The notes: generated by a model not told the origin, from the sequence alone. DNA of 64,000 nt from an uncultured Alphaproteobacteria bacterium (GCA_903860975.1 CAIOSI010000016.1:124001-188000), one strand, 5' to 3'; counted from the first letter of the stretch, positions 1 through 8,639 are shown. Translations and numbers: made by a program.

Positions 1-80
1 ACGGCGATGTTCCCGCCGGTCATGATGAAGCTGCCGAACACAAGGCCGAACAGCAGGACGATGCCGATAATCTGGAACAT
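1..80 (-). CDS. motA: Flagellar motor stator protein MotA, N-terminal fragment (cut by window edge)
   Basis: Read on the minus strand from an ATG at 80, the first 26 codons give a hydrophobic start (MFQIIGIVLLFGLVFG) followed by SFIMTGGNIA, the usual beginning of MotA, whose first membrane helix precedes a conserved Gly-Gly. MotA with MotB forms the proton-driven stator. A ribosome site (GGGAG) lies about 5 bases upstream of the ATG. The rest lies outside the window. The call rests on a short stretch, so a related ExbB/MotA-family protein remains possible. Confidence 0.72.
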   Translation of the reverse strand, partial: MFQIIGIVLLFGLVFGSFIMTGGNIA

Positions 81-182
81 AGGGGCTCCCAACAGGACCC
101 GCACCATCGGCGTTATTGCTTAATTTCGGGTGTGCGGGCCTGGGGATTTGCACCGCGGGATTATGCGGCCTAATCCGCATCT

Positions 183-1499
183 ATGCCTTCAGACACCACC
201 TCCAGCACTCTGCCAAAGCGCGCGTTTGCGATTATATTCTGCTCATCTGTCGCGACGGCCATCGGAAACACAGGGCTGATCTCTGTGTTGCCGTTGATCG
301 GCCGCTCGTTGGCGATCCCCGATGAGATGGTCGTGGCGATCTTCTCGCTGTCCGCGATTTTGTGGGCCTTCTCCTCGCCGTTCTGGGCCAAGGCCTCGGA
401 CCGATACGGCCGAAAGCCGCTGATGATGGTGGGACTTTCGGGCTTTATGGTCTCCATGACCGTTTGCGGTTCGGTCGTAAGCGCAGGCCTTCGACATATG
501 GCGGCGCCAATGATCATTTTCGGGATGCTGCTGCTCGGCCGCGCCCTGTTCGGCCTGTTCGGCGCAGCTTCGAACCCCGCCAATCAGGCCTATGTGGCCG
601 ACCACACGCCACGGGAGGCGCGCACCCAGGCGATGGCGAGTCTCGCTGGGGCGTTCGGCCTGGGCACTGTCTTCGGACCCTGGCTCGCACCCTATTTCAT
701 CTATCCGGTGATCAGCATCGCCGGCCCGCTTTTCACCTTCGCCGCCATAGCCGCCGTGATGTTGTTCGTCGTCTGGCGCTTCCTGCCGGAAAGCCGAACC
801 CGAGAGGCAGCGCCTGCCGATGAAGTCGAGGTCTCCATAGAGGAAGCCACAAAGAAGGTTCGTCCCATGTGGCAGGACCCTCGCGTTATTCCGTTCGCAC
901 TCTATGGTTTCGTGGTCGCTACCTGCCAGACGGCCCAGCAGCAGACCCTTGGTTTCCTGGTGATCGACAAGCTTGGCGTCTCCCCTATGGCAGCGAAGGA
1001 CAGCATCGCCATGGCCATGGCCTTCGGCGCAATCGCTGGCTTGCTCGCGCAATGGGGTCTGATCCGCATGTTCCAGATGACGCCCCGCCAGCTGCTGCGC
1101 TGGGGGGTGATTTGCGCGGCAGGCGGCAACCTGCTGGTCGCAGTGGCCCCCGACTATCACACCGTCGTGGCTGGCTATGCCCTGGCCAGCCTTGGCTTTG
1201 GGTTCGCTCGGCCGGGCTTTACGGCCGGATCATCGTTGGCTGTCGGGTGGAAAGACCAGGCGCGGGTGGCTGGCGCCATCGCCGCGGTCAATGGAATCAA
1301 TGCGGTCTTTGCCCCGGCCTTCATGGCGCTTTATCGGACGAATCACGCTGCACCCTTCGTCTTGAACATGGGGCTGATGCTCTGCTTGCTCGTCTATACC
1401 TTGGTCAGCAAGCCGTTGCGCAATGCCGATCCCACCGCGGTCAGCAGCGAGGAGGCCACCATGGCAACCATCGAGCGCAGTGACGAGGGCGGAGTCTAA
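183..1499 (+). CDS. MFS transporter, drug:H+ antiporter-1 type
   Basis: A 438-residue membrane protein with the 12-helix pattern of the major facilitator superfamily. The loop between helices 2 and 3 carries the signature ASDRYGRKPLM (residues about 72-82), and the second half repeats the fold after a charged central loop (about 215-240, rich in Glu). A helix-5 region with GTVFGPWLAP resembles the antiporter motif of drug exporters, which suggests export of a small hydrophobic compound. The substrate cannot be read from sequence. It stands alone, divergent from motA, with no visible linked regulator. Length and ends are normal for the family. Confidence 0.85.
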   Translation: MPSDTTSSTLPKRAFAIIFCSSVATAIGNTGLISVLPLIGRSLAIPDEMVVAIFSLSAILWAFSSPFWAKASDRYGRKPLMMVGLSGFMVSMTVCGSVVSAGLRHMAAPMIIFGMLLLGRALFGLFGAASNPANQAYVADHTPREARTQAMASLAGAFGLGTVFGPWLAPYFIYPVISIAGPLFTFAAIAAVMLFVVWRFLPESRTREAAPADEVEVSIEEATKKVRPMWQDPRVIPFALYGFVVATCQTAQQQTLGFLVIDKLGVSPMAAKDSIAMAMAFGAIAGLLAQWGLIRMFQMTPRQLLRWGVICAAGGNLLVAVAPDYHTVVAGYALASLGFGFARPGFTAGSSLAVGWKDQARVAGAIAAVNGINAVFAPAFMALYRTNHAAPFVLNMGLMLCLLVYTLVSKPLRNADPTAVSSEEATMATIERSDEGGV

Positions 1500-1586
1500 C
1501 GCCGACTGGACCCTTGCTTGCAGACGAAACAAAGCCCTAGCTGTCCCTAAGACGGCTTTGCGCCGCGCAAACCATGGGAGGGCGGA

Positions 1587-2768
1587 ATGTTCAGGATTTT
1601 GATCGCAGGGGTCGCGTTGACCCTGGCTTTGTCAACCTCGGTGCAGGCGCAGGCGCCCGATCCGACCATCGCCCATGCTGACTACGCCAATCCCGCGCTT
1701 TGGCTCTGCCGCCCAGATCTAAAGGACGACAAGTGTAAGGTCGATCTGGATGCGACCGTGATCGCGCTTAGCGGCAAGACAACCTTGGAAAAGTTCGTCC
1801 CGGCTAAGGATCCCAAAATCGACTGCTTCTTTGTCTATCCGACGGTCTCCCTAGATCCCGGCTGGCAGTCCGATTTTATCGCCGACCACATGGAGTGGGA
1901 TGATATCAAACTCCAGTTCGCCCGGTTTGCCTCGGTTTGCCGGACCTTTGCGCCGATATACCGGCAGACGACCCTGACGGCGCTGCGGGTCGCCAGCGGC
2001 GGGGCACCGCCGGCCGGCGAGCGGCCTGCTGCGGGCTTCGGCGGCTACGCCGACGTGCTCGACGCTTGGAACTATTACCTCCAGCATGAGAACCATGGGC
2101 GCGGGGTCGTCCTGATCGGGCACAGCCAGGGCGCGGGGCTCATCGCACGCTTGGCGGCCAACGAGATCGACGGAAAGTCGATCCAAAAGCAGTTTATCTC
2201 AGCGCTCGTATTGGGTTCACCGGTGCTGGTACCGGCGGGCAAGGACGTTGGCGGGGCGTTCAAGACGATCCCGCTTTGCCGGGCCGAAGATCAGCTCGGC
2301 TGCGTGATCAACTATTCAACCTTCCGAGACACCAATCCGCCGCCAGCCAACTCGCGGTTTGGGCGCGGGCGTGATGGCATGCCGGCGGCTTGTACCAATC
2401 CCGCCGACCTGAAGGGCGGGCGAGGCCAGCCCGAGGCTTATTTCCTGACCCGGGGCTTCCTGAACGGCTCGGGCGGGACCACCCAGCCGGCCTGGACCAA
2501 GACGCCGGTCGAGATCAAGACGCCGTTTGTGAAGGTTCCGGGGCTCATCACCACGGAGTGCAAGTCCAGCGGTGACTTCACCTATCTGTCCATGCATGTG
2601 AACGCAGATCCAAAGGGCATGCGAACCCATGAGCTTGCCGGTGAGATCGTCCGCCCATCCGGGCCGGACTGGTCTTGGGGGCTGCACCTGATCGACGTCG
2701 ATCATTCCATGGGCGACCTGTTGCGCATCGTCAGCAAACAGGCGGCGGCTTATGCCAAGACGCACTGA
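1587..2768 (+). CDS. DUF3089 family secreted alpha/beta hydrolase (lipase/esterase-like)
   Basis: 393 residues beginning with a clear signal peptide (about residues 1-22, ending in VQAQA), so the protein is exported. The nucleophile elbow GHSQGAG (about residues 178-184) is the Gly-x-Ser-x-Gly motif of alpha/beta hydrolases, preceded by VVLIGH. The early motif IDCFFVYPTVS and the late DVDHSMGDL, which could supply the catalytic His, fit the DUF3089 family seen in proteobacteria and sphingomonads. The substrate is unknown; an ester or lipid is an inference from the fold. Single gene, convergent with the lytic transglycosylase, whose stop is only 12 bases away. Confidence 0.82.
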   Translation: MFRILIAGVALTLALSTSVQAQAPDPTIAHADYANPALWLCRPDLKDDKCKVDLDATVIALSGKTTLEKFVPAKDPKIDCFFVYPTVSLDPGWQSDFIADHMEWDDIKLQFARFASVCRTFAPIYRQTTLTALRVASGGAPPAGERPAAGFGGYADVLDAWNYYLQHENHGRGVVLIGHSQGAGLIARLAANEIDGKSIQKQFISALVLGSPVLVPAGKDVGGAFKTIPLCRAEDQLGCVINYSTFRDTNPPPANSRFGRGRDGMPAACTNPADLKGGRGQPEAYFLTRGFLNGSGGTTQPAWTKTPVEIKTPFVKVPGLITTECKSSGDFTYLSMHVNADPKGMRTHELAGEIVRPSGPDWSWGLHLIDVDHSMGDLLRIVSKQAAAYAKTH

Positions 2769-2780
2769 CCTTTGGTGGCG

Positions 2781-4109
2781 CTAGGGTGTGGGCCCTGCGC
2801 CCGCTTCCGTCTTGAGCCGTTCGACCATCGCCGGCGACAGGTAGCCGTCGGCAGTGAGCCCGCGCGCCTTCTGCCATGCGCGCAACGCTGTCCGCGTGCC
2901 CATGCCAACGACGCCGTCAGGCGTGCCCGGGTTGAAGCCAATCGCAGCCAAGGCCCGCTGGGCCGTCATTCGGTCGGCGAGCGACATAGGGGTCTCCGCA
3001 GGCCAAGGCCGTTGGGGTGCTCCCTCGCCCGCGATCCGGTCAGCCAGCAGGCCGACAGCCAGCGCATAGGCCACCGAGTTGTTATATTTTCGGATCGCGA
3101 AATGGTTCGGAAATAGTAGGAACACCGGCCCGGTCGCGCCAGCAGGCGCCAAGAGCTGCGCTGACGCGGTCTTATCGGCGTCCGTCCATGGCAGGCCGTC
3201 GGCACGTATGACGCCCAGCGCTGTCCAGGCTTCCGGAACGAGCTTTGGACCCTCGCTCAGGGCGAAGTCGAAGTCGGGCGCGACCGTCACCTCCCGCGCC
3301 CAACTTTGTCCACGCGCCCAGCCCGCCTTGGTGAGTAGGCTGGCGGCTGAGGCCAGGGCGTCGGCTGGCGAGGTCCAGACATCGCGCTTGCCGTCCCCGT
3401 CACCGTCCACGGCGGTCGACAGGTACGCGGACGGAATGAACTGGGTCTGGCCCATAGCGCCGGCCCAAGAGCCCTTCAATTGGCCTCTCCTGGCCTCACC
3501 AGAGCCGATGATCCGCAGTGCCGCGATGAGCTCCCCCTCGGCCCAATCGCGTCTGCGGCCTTGAGCTGCCAATGACGCCATGGCGCGGATCACATCGAAG
3601 TCGCCCTGAATGGCACCATAGCCACTTTCCCGCGCCCAGATGGCGATCAGGATCTCGCGCGGTACGCCGAAGCGTTGTTCGATGGCTTCGAACTGCGGGA
3701 CTTCAGCGCGTTTGCGCAAGCCCATACCAATGGAGCCTTCGGTGACCGCACCCTTGATGTAGGCAGAGATCGGCTGGGAGAATTCTGGCTGGTGGCTATC
3801 GCGCGACGTGACCCGCGGATCGGGGGTCAATCCCGCCATCTCGCGGTCCAGCAGGTCGCGTGGAATGCCGGCCTTGATGGCCCGACCGTAGAATTCCGCA
3901 GCCCAGGCGTCGAAGATCATGTCGCCAGAGACCGCGGGCGGGGTCACCGGATTAAGGTTGGGGACTTCAGGGGAAGGCGCAGAAGCTGCGGGCGCAGTTT
4001 GCAAGGGTTGCGCAGGCCCGGCGGGCCCCAGCGAAGGTTGTTTGATGGCCGGGCTGGTGCAAGCTGCGACCAAGGCGAGCAGAACGAACGAGAGGTGGTG
4101 CGAGCGCAT
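2781..4109 (-). CDS. Lytic murein transglycosylase, MltB family, lipoprotein with C-terminal peptidoglycan-binding domain
   Basis: 442 residues. The N terminus (MRSHHLSFVLLALVAACTS) is a lipoprotein signal with the lipobox Cys at residue 17, so the enzyme is probably outer-membrane anchored in the periplasm. A low-complexity Pro/Ala linker (20-60) leads to the SLT_2 catalytic domain (about 65-365). The catalytic Glu is in the motif IWARESGYGAIQG (about residue 161), followed by the family motif GAMGQTQFIPS. The last 60 residues (LSLADRMTAQRALAAIGFNPG onward in shorter form) are a peptidoglycan-binding domain of the PG_binding_1 type. It cleaves murein glycan strands with anhydromuramyl formation. 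Single gene, divergent from rpmJ. Confidence 0.93.
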   Translation of the reverse strand: MRSHHLSFVLLALVAACTSPAIKQPSLGPAGPAQPLQTAPAASAPSPEVPNLNPVTPPAVSGDMIFDAWAAEFYGRAIKAGIPRDLLDREMAGLTPDPRVTSRDSHQPEFSQPISAYIKGAVTEGSIGMGLRKRAEVPQFEAIEQRFGVPREILIAIWARESGYGAIQGDFDVIRAMASLAAQGRRRDWAEGELIAALRIIGSGEARRGQLKGSWAGAMGQTQFIPSAYLSTAVDGDGDGKRDVWTSPADALASAASLLTKAGWARGQSWAREVTVAPDFDFALSEGPKLVPEAWTALGVIRADGLPWTDADKTASAQLLAPAGATGPVFLLFPNHFAIRKYNNSVAYALAVGLLADRIAGEGAPQRPWPAETPMSLADRMTAQRALAAIGFNPGTPDGVVGMGTRTALRAWQKARGLTADGYLSPAMVERLKTEAGAGPTP

Positions 4110-4252
4110 CTGAAGAGTCTAGCGAGCCTGAAGTCCGGGCTCAATGACAACGGGTCTCGCACGACATTGACTTGGCTTCACCCTTTCCGTATATCCGCCC
4201 GCTCCTTGTGAAACCCCCGGACGCCTACGTCCGCGCGCCCGAGATTAGGTCA

Positions 4253-4378
4253 ATGAAGGTCAGAAGCTCGCTTAAGTCGCTCAAGACACGTCACCGCGAC
4301 TGCAAGCTCGTGCGTCGCAAAGGCGTCGTCTACATTATCAACAAGACCAATCCGCGATTCAAAGCCAAGCAGGGCTGA
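4253..4378 (+). CDS. rpmJ: 50S ribosomal protein L36
   Basis: A 41-residue highly basic peptide starting [11 protein letters not shown] and ending NPRFKAKQG. This is the L36 variant typical of alphaproteobacteria, which lacks the full Cys/His zinc ribbon (only one Cys, in RHRDC, and one His remain). The start at ATG 4253 gives the canonical N terminus; a longer frame open from 4172 has no support. The GC-rich upstream segment has no strong Shine-Dalgarno sequence. It stands alone between the divergent transglycosylase gene and the decayed HAD gene. Confidence 0.95.
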   Translation: MKVRSSLKSLKTRHRDCKLVRRKGVVYIINKTNPRFKAKQG

Positions 4379-4389
4379 CGCCGTCTTCG

Positions 4390-4998
4390 GTGTCCGGACC
4401 TAAGACGGTGCTCTGGGACGTCTGAAACGTCATCGTGCGCTGGGATCGGCGCACGTTCTAAAGCAAAATATTTCCAGAGCGGGTCGACTGAGACCGGTTC
4501 TTGAATGACGTCTGGTCCATGGCCTGGCATGGCCAGACGGATTGCAGCGTCAGCTTCGCAGACAACGGCGCGTCCCTGATCGTCGAGTATCCTCACGACG
4601 CTGCCGAGATCGATGCGTGGCGCACCCGATGGACAGAGATGGTCTGGATGACAATTCCTCAGACGGAATTGACGATCGCGGCTCTGTAAGCACGTGGTGT
4701 GCGCCAGCCGGCGATCACCAACATGAGTCACGAGACCTAGGCGGCGACATTTGCGATGAGCTCGGCGTTCGACCGGCTGGATGGCCAGATCATCTCCGGG
4801 CTCGAAGGGATGATGAAGCCCGGTTCTGAGATTTTCCAACGCGTCTGCAAACGCTTTGGATTTGCGTCGCAAGAAGCCTTCTTCGTCGACGACAGCGCGA
4901 TGAACATCACCGCTGCGAAGGGCTTGGGGTTTCACGCCCACCACCTTACCGATCCGGCGGAGCTTCGGCCGCCGCTTGAGGCTGTGGGCTTATTCTGA
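4390..4998 (+). pseudogene. HAD-superfamily hydrolase pseudogene with five in-frame stop codons
   Basis: One continuous reading frame from about GTG 4390 to the stop at 4996-4998 encodes a recognisable HAD phosphatase of the usual ~200-residue size. Motif I is near TVLWDV-stop-NVIVRWD, motif II is TNMSHET, motif III Lys is in GMMKPGSEIF, and motif IV is FFVDDSAMN. The frame is cut by TGA 4423-4425 (between WDV and NVIV, where the family has Gly), TAA 4459-4461, TGA 4489-4491, TAA 4687-4689 and TAG 4738-4740 (where the family usually has Trp). No frameshift is needed to follow the protein. The last 80 codons from 4756 are open and could be translated, but would lack the nucleophile Asp, so no activity is expected. 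Confidence 0.85.
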
Positions 4999-5052
4999 GG
5001 CAAAGACCTTCGAGACACTGCGCTGAAGCGGCGAGCGGGGAAGGCTACTGCG

Positions 5053-5637
5053 CTAGCCGTCCGGCTGTCGCACCAGGTCGAAAAATTCCTCTCGCGTCCG
5101 TGGATCGTCGCGCACCTCGCCAAGGCGGTGGCTCGTGGTGAGGCGCGAGCCGGGCGTGTTCACGCCCCGCATGGTCATGCAGCTGTGCTCAGAGATGATC
5201 ACCACACCGACACCCTTAGGCTTCAGTATCTCCTGGATCGTGCCGGCGATCTCAGCTGTGAGCTTTTCCTGAATTTGCAGACGCCTTGCGAAGCCGCGCA
5301 CCACACGAGCCAACTTTGAGATGCCGACGACCCGATTCAACGGGAGATAACCGACATGCGCGCGGCCGATGAACGGCAACATATGATGTTCGCAGAAGCT
5401 GACGACGGGGATATCCTTGAGGATCACGAGCTCGTCATAGCCGCCGATCTCCTCGAAGGTTCGCGCAAGATCGTCCCTGGGGTCACTCTCGTAGCCGGCA
5501 AAGAGCTCTCGATGGGACCTTGCCACCCGCGCCGGCGTTTCCACGAGGCCCTCGCGGTCTGGGTCGTCGCCTGCCCACTGGATAAGCGTGCGAACGGCGC
5601 CCTCAGCCTCGGACTATGTGACTTTCGTTTTGCTCAT
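5053..5637 (-). pseudogene. folE: GTP cyclohydrolase I with an in-frame amber codon at position 8
   Basis: The minus-strand frame from ATG 5637 (preceded by the strong ribosome site GAGGAGG) reads MSKTKVT, then TAG at 5614-5616, then SEAEGAVRTLIQWAGDDPDREGLVETPARV onward in the normal FolE order (given here only as landmarks: DPDREGL, then TPARV). The remainder keeps the zinc and active-site motifs CEHHMLPF and SEHSCMTMRG and the C terminus EEFFDLV. FolE makes dihydroneopterin triphosphate for folate. Full length with the stop replaced would be 194 residues, normal for the family. A shorter product from GTG 5544 (163 residues) would lack an N-terminal helix and has only a weak ribosome site. 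It is either a recent pseudogene or a shortened protein. Confidence 0.75.
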
Positions 5638-5763
5638 CGGGCCTCCTCGTCGTTCCGCCAGAAGGTCTTATCCACAGGCAAGGCGCACGGTCAGCATGAC
5701 ATGGCCTGGGCGCGCCGGTAGGGTCAGCGGCGATCCAACCCCTGAAGACCCTGAGAGTTTCCC

Positions 5764-6033
5764 ATGGCCGACGACGCCTCTGTCCATCCCGATGTGCTGA
5801 ACCAGGCCGCCCAAGGTCAATTGAAGAGCATTGTCGAGCGCATCGAGCGGCTGGAGGTCGAGAAGGCCGAGGTCGCCGAGCAGATCAAGGAAGTCTTCGC
5901 TGAGGCCAAGGGCAATGGCTTTGACGTGAAAATCCTCCGTAAGGTTGTGCGCATCCGCAAGCAGGATCGCGCGAAGCGGTTGGAGGAGGATGCGATCCTC
6001 GACCTTTACCTCGCTGCGATCGGGGAGATTTGA
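5764..6033 (+). CDS. gapR: GapR, nucleoid-associated DNA-binding protein (DUF2312)
   Basis: 89 residues, the size known for Caulobacter GapR, with the pattern of the DUF2312 family: a long N-terminal coiled coil (about 12-45, IVERIERLEVEKAEVAEQIK) and a basic C-terminal part with KILRKVVRIRKQDRAKR. GapR is known to bind AT-rich, overtwisted DNA ahead of replication and transcription and to stimulate topoisomerases. The stop codon overlaps the TTG start of the next gene (TTGA, 6030-6033), indicating a two-gene unit with coupled translation. Confidence 0.93.
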   Translation: MADDASVHPDVLNQAAQGQLKSIVERIERLEVEKAEVAEQIKEVFAEAKGNGFDVKILRKVVRIRKQDRAKRLEEDAILDLYLAAIGEI

Positions 6034-6341
6034 ACCGAAAGCCACCAGATCCGAAGGCGCTGGCAAAGCGGGCCGCGCTCAATGCCCTGAAACGCGCCCA
6101 ACGCCATGCTGACCGCGCCGGGGTGAAGCTCTCTGACTGGGAGGGTGAATTCCTGGGCAGTGTCACCGATCGCCTGAAAACTTACGGCCGAGCGTTTGGT
6201 GACCCTGAGAAGGGTGGGCCTGGCCAAGCGCTTTCCGCCCTTCAGACCGTGAAGCTCAAAGAGATCACGGCTAAGGCCAAGGGCGAAAAAAAAGAACTGA
6301 AGCGAAAGCCGTTTAAACGGCGCGCGGCGAAGACCGACTAG
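6030..6341 (+). CDS. Small basic protein of unknown function, translationally coupled to gapR
   Basis: 103 residues starting at a TTG that overlaps the gapR stop by four bases. The protein is strongly basic at both ends (KALAKRAALNALKRAQRHADR near the start in helical form, KKELKRKPFKRRAAK at the end) with a conserved-looking centre LSDWEGEFLGSVTDRLKTYGRAF (about 36-58). No catalytic motif, membrane segment or signal peptide is visible. The composition suggests nucleic-acid contact. The four-base overlap implies that it is made together with GapR, but a role in chromosome structure is only inference. I do not recognise a named family. Confidence 0.75.
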   Translation: MNRKPPDPKALAKRAALNALKRAQRHADRAGVKLSDWEGEFLGSVTDRLKTYGRAFGDPEKGGPGQALSALQTVKLKEITAKAKGEKKELKRKPFKRRAAKTD

Positions 6342-6348
6342 CGGGCAC

Positions 6349-7461
6349 CTACGCCCACGCTCCGTAGGCATCCACAAAGGGTTTGCCCAGCGCTTCGGCG
6401 ACCGCTGGATGGGTCACCTGACCCTTGAGGACATTCAGACCCTTGGCCAGGTGTTTGTTCTTCTTCAGGGCATCCAGTCCTTGATCGGCCAAGGCTAGAC
6501 CGAAGGTTAGCGTGGCGTGAACCAGAGCCTCGGACGACGTCCTGGGCGCCGCGCCCGGCATGTTCGCCACGCAGTAGTGGACAACGCCGTCGACGGTGTA
6601 GGTCGGGTCCGCGTGGGTCGTCGGCCGGCTTGTCTCGAAACAGCCACCCTGGTCGATCGAGACGTCCACCAGGACCGACCCCGGCTTCATCCTCTTCAGA
6701 TCTTCCTTGCGGATCATCTTGGGGGCGCTAGCGCCGGCCGTCAGCACCGCGCCCACAACCACGTCGGCTTTCAGGATTTCTTCCTCGACGGCGTCTTGGG
6801 TCGAATAGCGGGTCAAAATCCGACCTTGGAACATGTTGTCGAGCTCGCGCATGCGCGGAATCGAGCGCTCGACGATCACCACTTCTGCGCCGAGACCTGC
6901 GGCCATGCGCGCAGCGTTCATGCCGACGACGCCTCCGCCCAGCACACAGATTCGCGCGGGTGGCACGCCGGGCACGCCGGAGAGTAGCAGGCCCATACCG
7001 CCGTTATGCTTAAGCAGGGTCTCGCCAGCCGAGAAGACCGCGATCCGCCCGGCCACTTCCGACATTGGCGCGAGCAGCGGTAGGCCGCCATGCGCGTCAG
7101 TCACCGTCTCATAGGCGATGGCGGCGCAGCCAGAGGCCAGCAGGCCGTCGGCCTGGTCCGGATCTGGCGCCAGGTGCAGATAGGTGAAGAGGATATGCGT
7201 GTCGGTCAGGCGCTCCCACTCGGCGGGCTGCGGCTCCTTGACCTTCACGATCAGCTCCGCCCCGGCGAACACCGCCTGGGCGTCAGCGGCGATCGTCGCG
7301 CCGGCTCGCGTATAGGCAGCGTCTGGATAACCGGCTCCGACGCCCGCGCCCTTTTCAACCAATACCTGGTGCCCGTGGCTGACGTATTCCCGGACCGCAG
7401 TTGGCGTTAAGCCGACACGATATTCGTCAGGTTTGATTTCACGGGGCACACCGACGCGCAT
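6349..7461 (-). CDS. ald: Alanine dehydrogenase
   Basis: 370 residues, the standard length. The start MRVGVPREIKPDEYRVGLTP and the catalytic Lys and His regions (IVKVKEPQ about residue 75; FTYLHLAPD about residue 95) are typical of NAD-dependent L-alanine dehydrogenase, which interconverts alanine with pyruvate and ammonia. The Rossmann fold shows ICVLGGGVVGMNAARMA (about 170-186) and the family motif VDVSIDQGGCFETSRPT near 270. It is convergent with the gapR pair, with 7 bases between stops. No adjacent Lrp-type regulator is present. Confidence 0.96.
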   Translation of the reverse strand: MRVGVPREIKPDEYRVGLTPTAVREYVSHGHQVLVEKGAGVGAGYPDAAYTRAGATIAADAQAVFAGAELIVKVKEPQPAEWERLTDTHILFTYLHLAPDPDQADGLLASGCAAIAYETVTDAHGGLPLLAPMSEVAGRIAVFSAGETLLKHNGGMGLLLSGVPGVPPARICVLGGGVVGMNAARMAAGLGAEVVIVERSIPRMRELDNMFQGRILTRYSTQDAVEEEILKADVVVGAVLTAGASAPKMIRKEDLKRMKPGSVLVDVSIDQGGCFETSRPTTHADPTYTVDGVVHYCVANMPGAAPRTSSEALVHATLTFGLALADQGLDALKKNKHLAKGLNVLKGQVTHPAVAEALGKPFVDAYGAWA

Positions 7462-7564
7462 GATTAGCTCCTATGGGGAAGGATTTTGCGGGTAATCGGG
7501 TATTTTAGGGCACAGGGTGGCGGAAGTCGATGGGGTGAGCGAGGCTGCATGGGTCACTGGCCCA

Positions 7565-7762
7565 CTATTTCCGCATCGAGGAATCGCCGCGGCGCGCGTC
7601 TTTGTTCAGCAGATCAACGGTGTGTTTTGCGTCGGCTTCTGACAAGCCCGTTTGAGGCGCACCAGCCATGACGGCTGGCTGGCCAGTCCAGACTTCGACA
7701 ACCGTCCAGCCCGACGGGTCGGGGCGCAGGACGAAGCGGTCTTTCTTTCGTTGGTCAGGCAT
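7565..7762 (-). CDS. Small conserved-type protein of unknown function
   Basis: 65 residues from ATG 7762. The sequence DRFVLRPDPSGWTVVEVWTGQPAVMAG followed by TGLSEADAKHTVDLLNK looks like a compact beta-rich domain with a C-terminal helix. This pattern (a short DUF-type module that ends in a DADDTVDLLN-like helix) occurs in many alphaproteobacterial small proteins. The function is unknown. The frame is open further upstream to 8005, but ATG 7762 gives the sensible N terminus. It lies between ald and the lysoplasmalogenase gene, divergent from the latter. Confidence 0.62.
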   Translation of the reverse strand: MPDQRKKDRFVLRPDPSGWTVVEVWTGQPAVMAGAPQTGLSEADAKHTVDLLNKDARRGDSSMRK

Positions 7763-7982
7763 AGCCGTCAAACGACCCTGTTGTGCCGGGCGGGCAAGGT
7801 CAAGCTCGCAAGGCGCAAGTTCTAAACGACACGGCCGGCTTGAGGCGTCAGCGGGAAAGCATGGCGCCATCACGCCCAGGTGAAAATGCTTCCGGGCTCT
7901 GGCACCCGGTCGGGGGAATTCCACCGAGGATTCGCTCGGAAACGGCGGGCTGCAGCCAACGAAGTTGTCGAAGGATAAAGAT

Positions 7983-8639
7983 ATGGGTGGAGCCGATAGG
8001 GTCACGAGGGCGGTTCTGGTGGCGGCGCTTGCTGCGGGCGTGAGCTACCTGGCAGTGGACGAGGTGACGCTGCCGCCGGCCATGAGTTTGGCCTGGAAGG
8101 GCGCGGGCTTAGGCCTGCTGGCGGTCTTTGCGGCGATCAGGGCGCGCGGCTTTGACGGATGGCTTGTCTTCACCGTGATGGCGGCGGGCGCGGCTGGCGA
8201 TGTGCTGCTGGGCGCGGCGGGCTTTATCGTGGGCGGCGGGGCCTTCTTGATCAGCCACATCGTCGCGATCGGGCTCTATCTGCGCAATCGGCGCGAAGGG
8301 CTGAGTTGGCCTGATCGGCTGTTCGCAGGCATGCTCATTCCCGTGACGGTCTTGGCGGCCTTTATGTTGCTCGCCGAGCGGGGTCGCGCGCCAGGCGTGG
8401 CGGTCTATGCGACGGGCCTGTCGTGCATGGCGGCGAGCGCCTGGATCAGCCGCTTCTCCCGTGATCGGGTGGCGCTGGGCGCTCTGATGTTCCTCGCCTC
8501 GGACCTGTTGATTTTTGCGCGATCTGGCCCTTTGGCGGGCCTCGCCTGGGTGGGCTTTGCCGTCTGGAGCCTCTACTTTGCAGGCCAGGCCCTAATCTGC
8601 ATGGGCGTGGTCGACACCCTTGGGCGGGAGGGCCGCTAG
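7983..8639 (+). CDS. Lysoplasmalogenase (YhhN/TMEM86 family)
   Basis: 218 residues with about eight hydrophobic segments. The family motifs are visible as VFTVMAAGAAGDVLLGA (about 62-78), GGGAFLISHIVAIGLY (about 84-99) and, near the end, LFLASDLLIFARSG and LYFAGQALICMGV. YhhN proteins hydrolyse the vinyl-ether bond of lysoplasmalogens or a related lipid; activity in this lineage is inferred from family membership. ATG 7983 is chosen over an open TTG at 7965 because AAGGATA sits at the right distance upstream. Single gene. Confidence 0.85.
   Translation: MGGADRVTRAVLVAALAAGVSYLAVDEVTLPPAMSLAWKGAGLGLLAVFAAIRARGFDGWLVFTVMAAGAAGDVLLGAAGFIVGGGAFLISHIVAIGLYLRNRREGLSWPDRLFAGMLIPVTVLAAFMLLAERGRAPGVAVYATGLSCMAASAWISRFSRDRVALGALMFLASDLLIFARSGPLAGLAWVGFAVWSLYFAGQALICMGVVDTLGREGR

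Noticed and set aside
170..1160. Long minus-strand frames opposite the MFS transporter gene
   Set aside because: They are Arg/His-rich shadow frames caused by high GC content, with no motif, and the plus-strand frame is a clear transporter.
4390..4998. Stop-codon readthrough or an altered genetic code as explanation of the HAD frame
   Set aside because: TAA, TAG and TGA are all used as normal stops by neighbouring intact genes, so recoding of all three is not credible.
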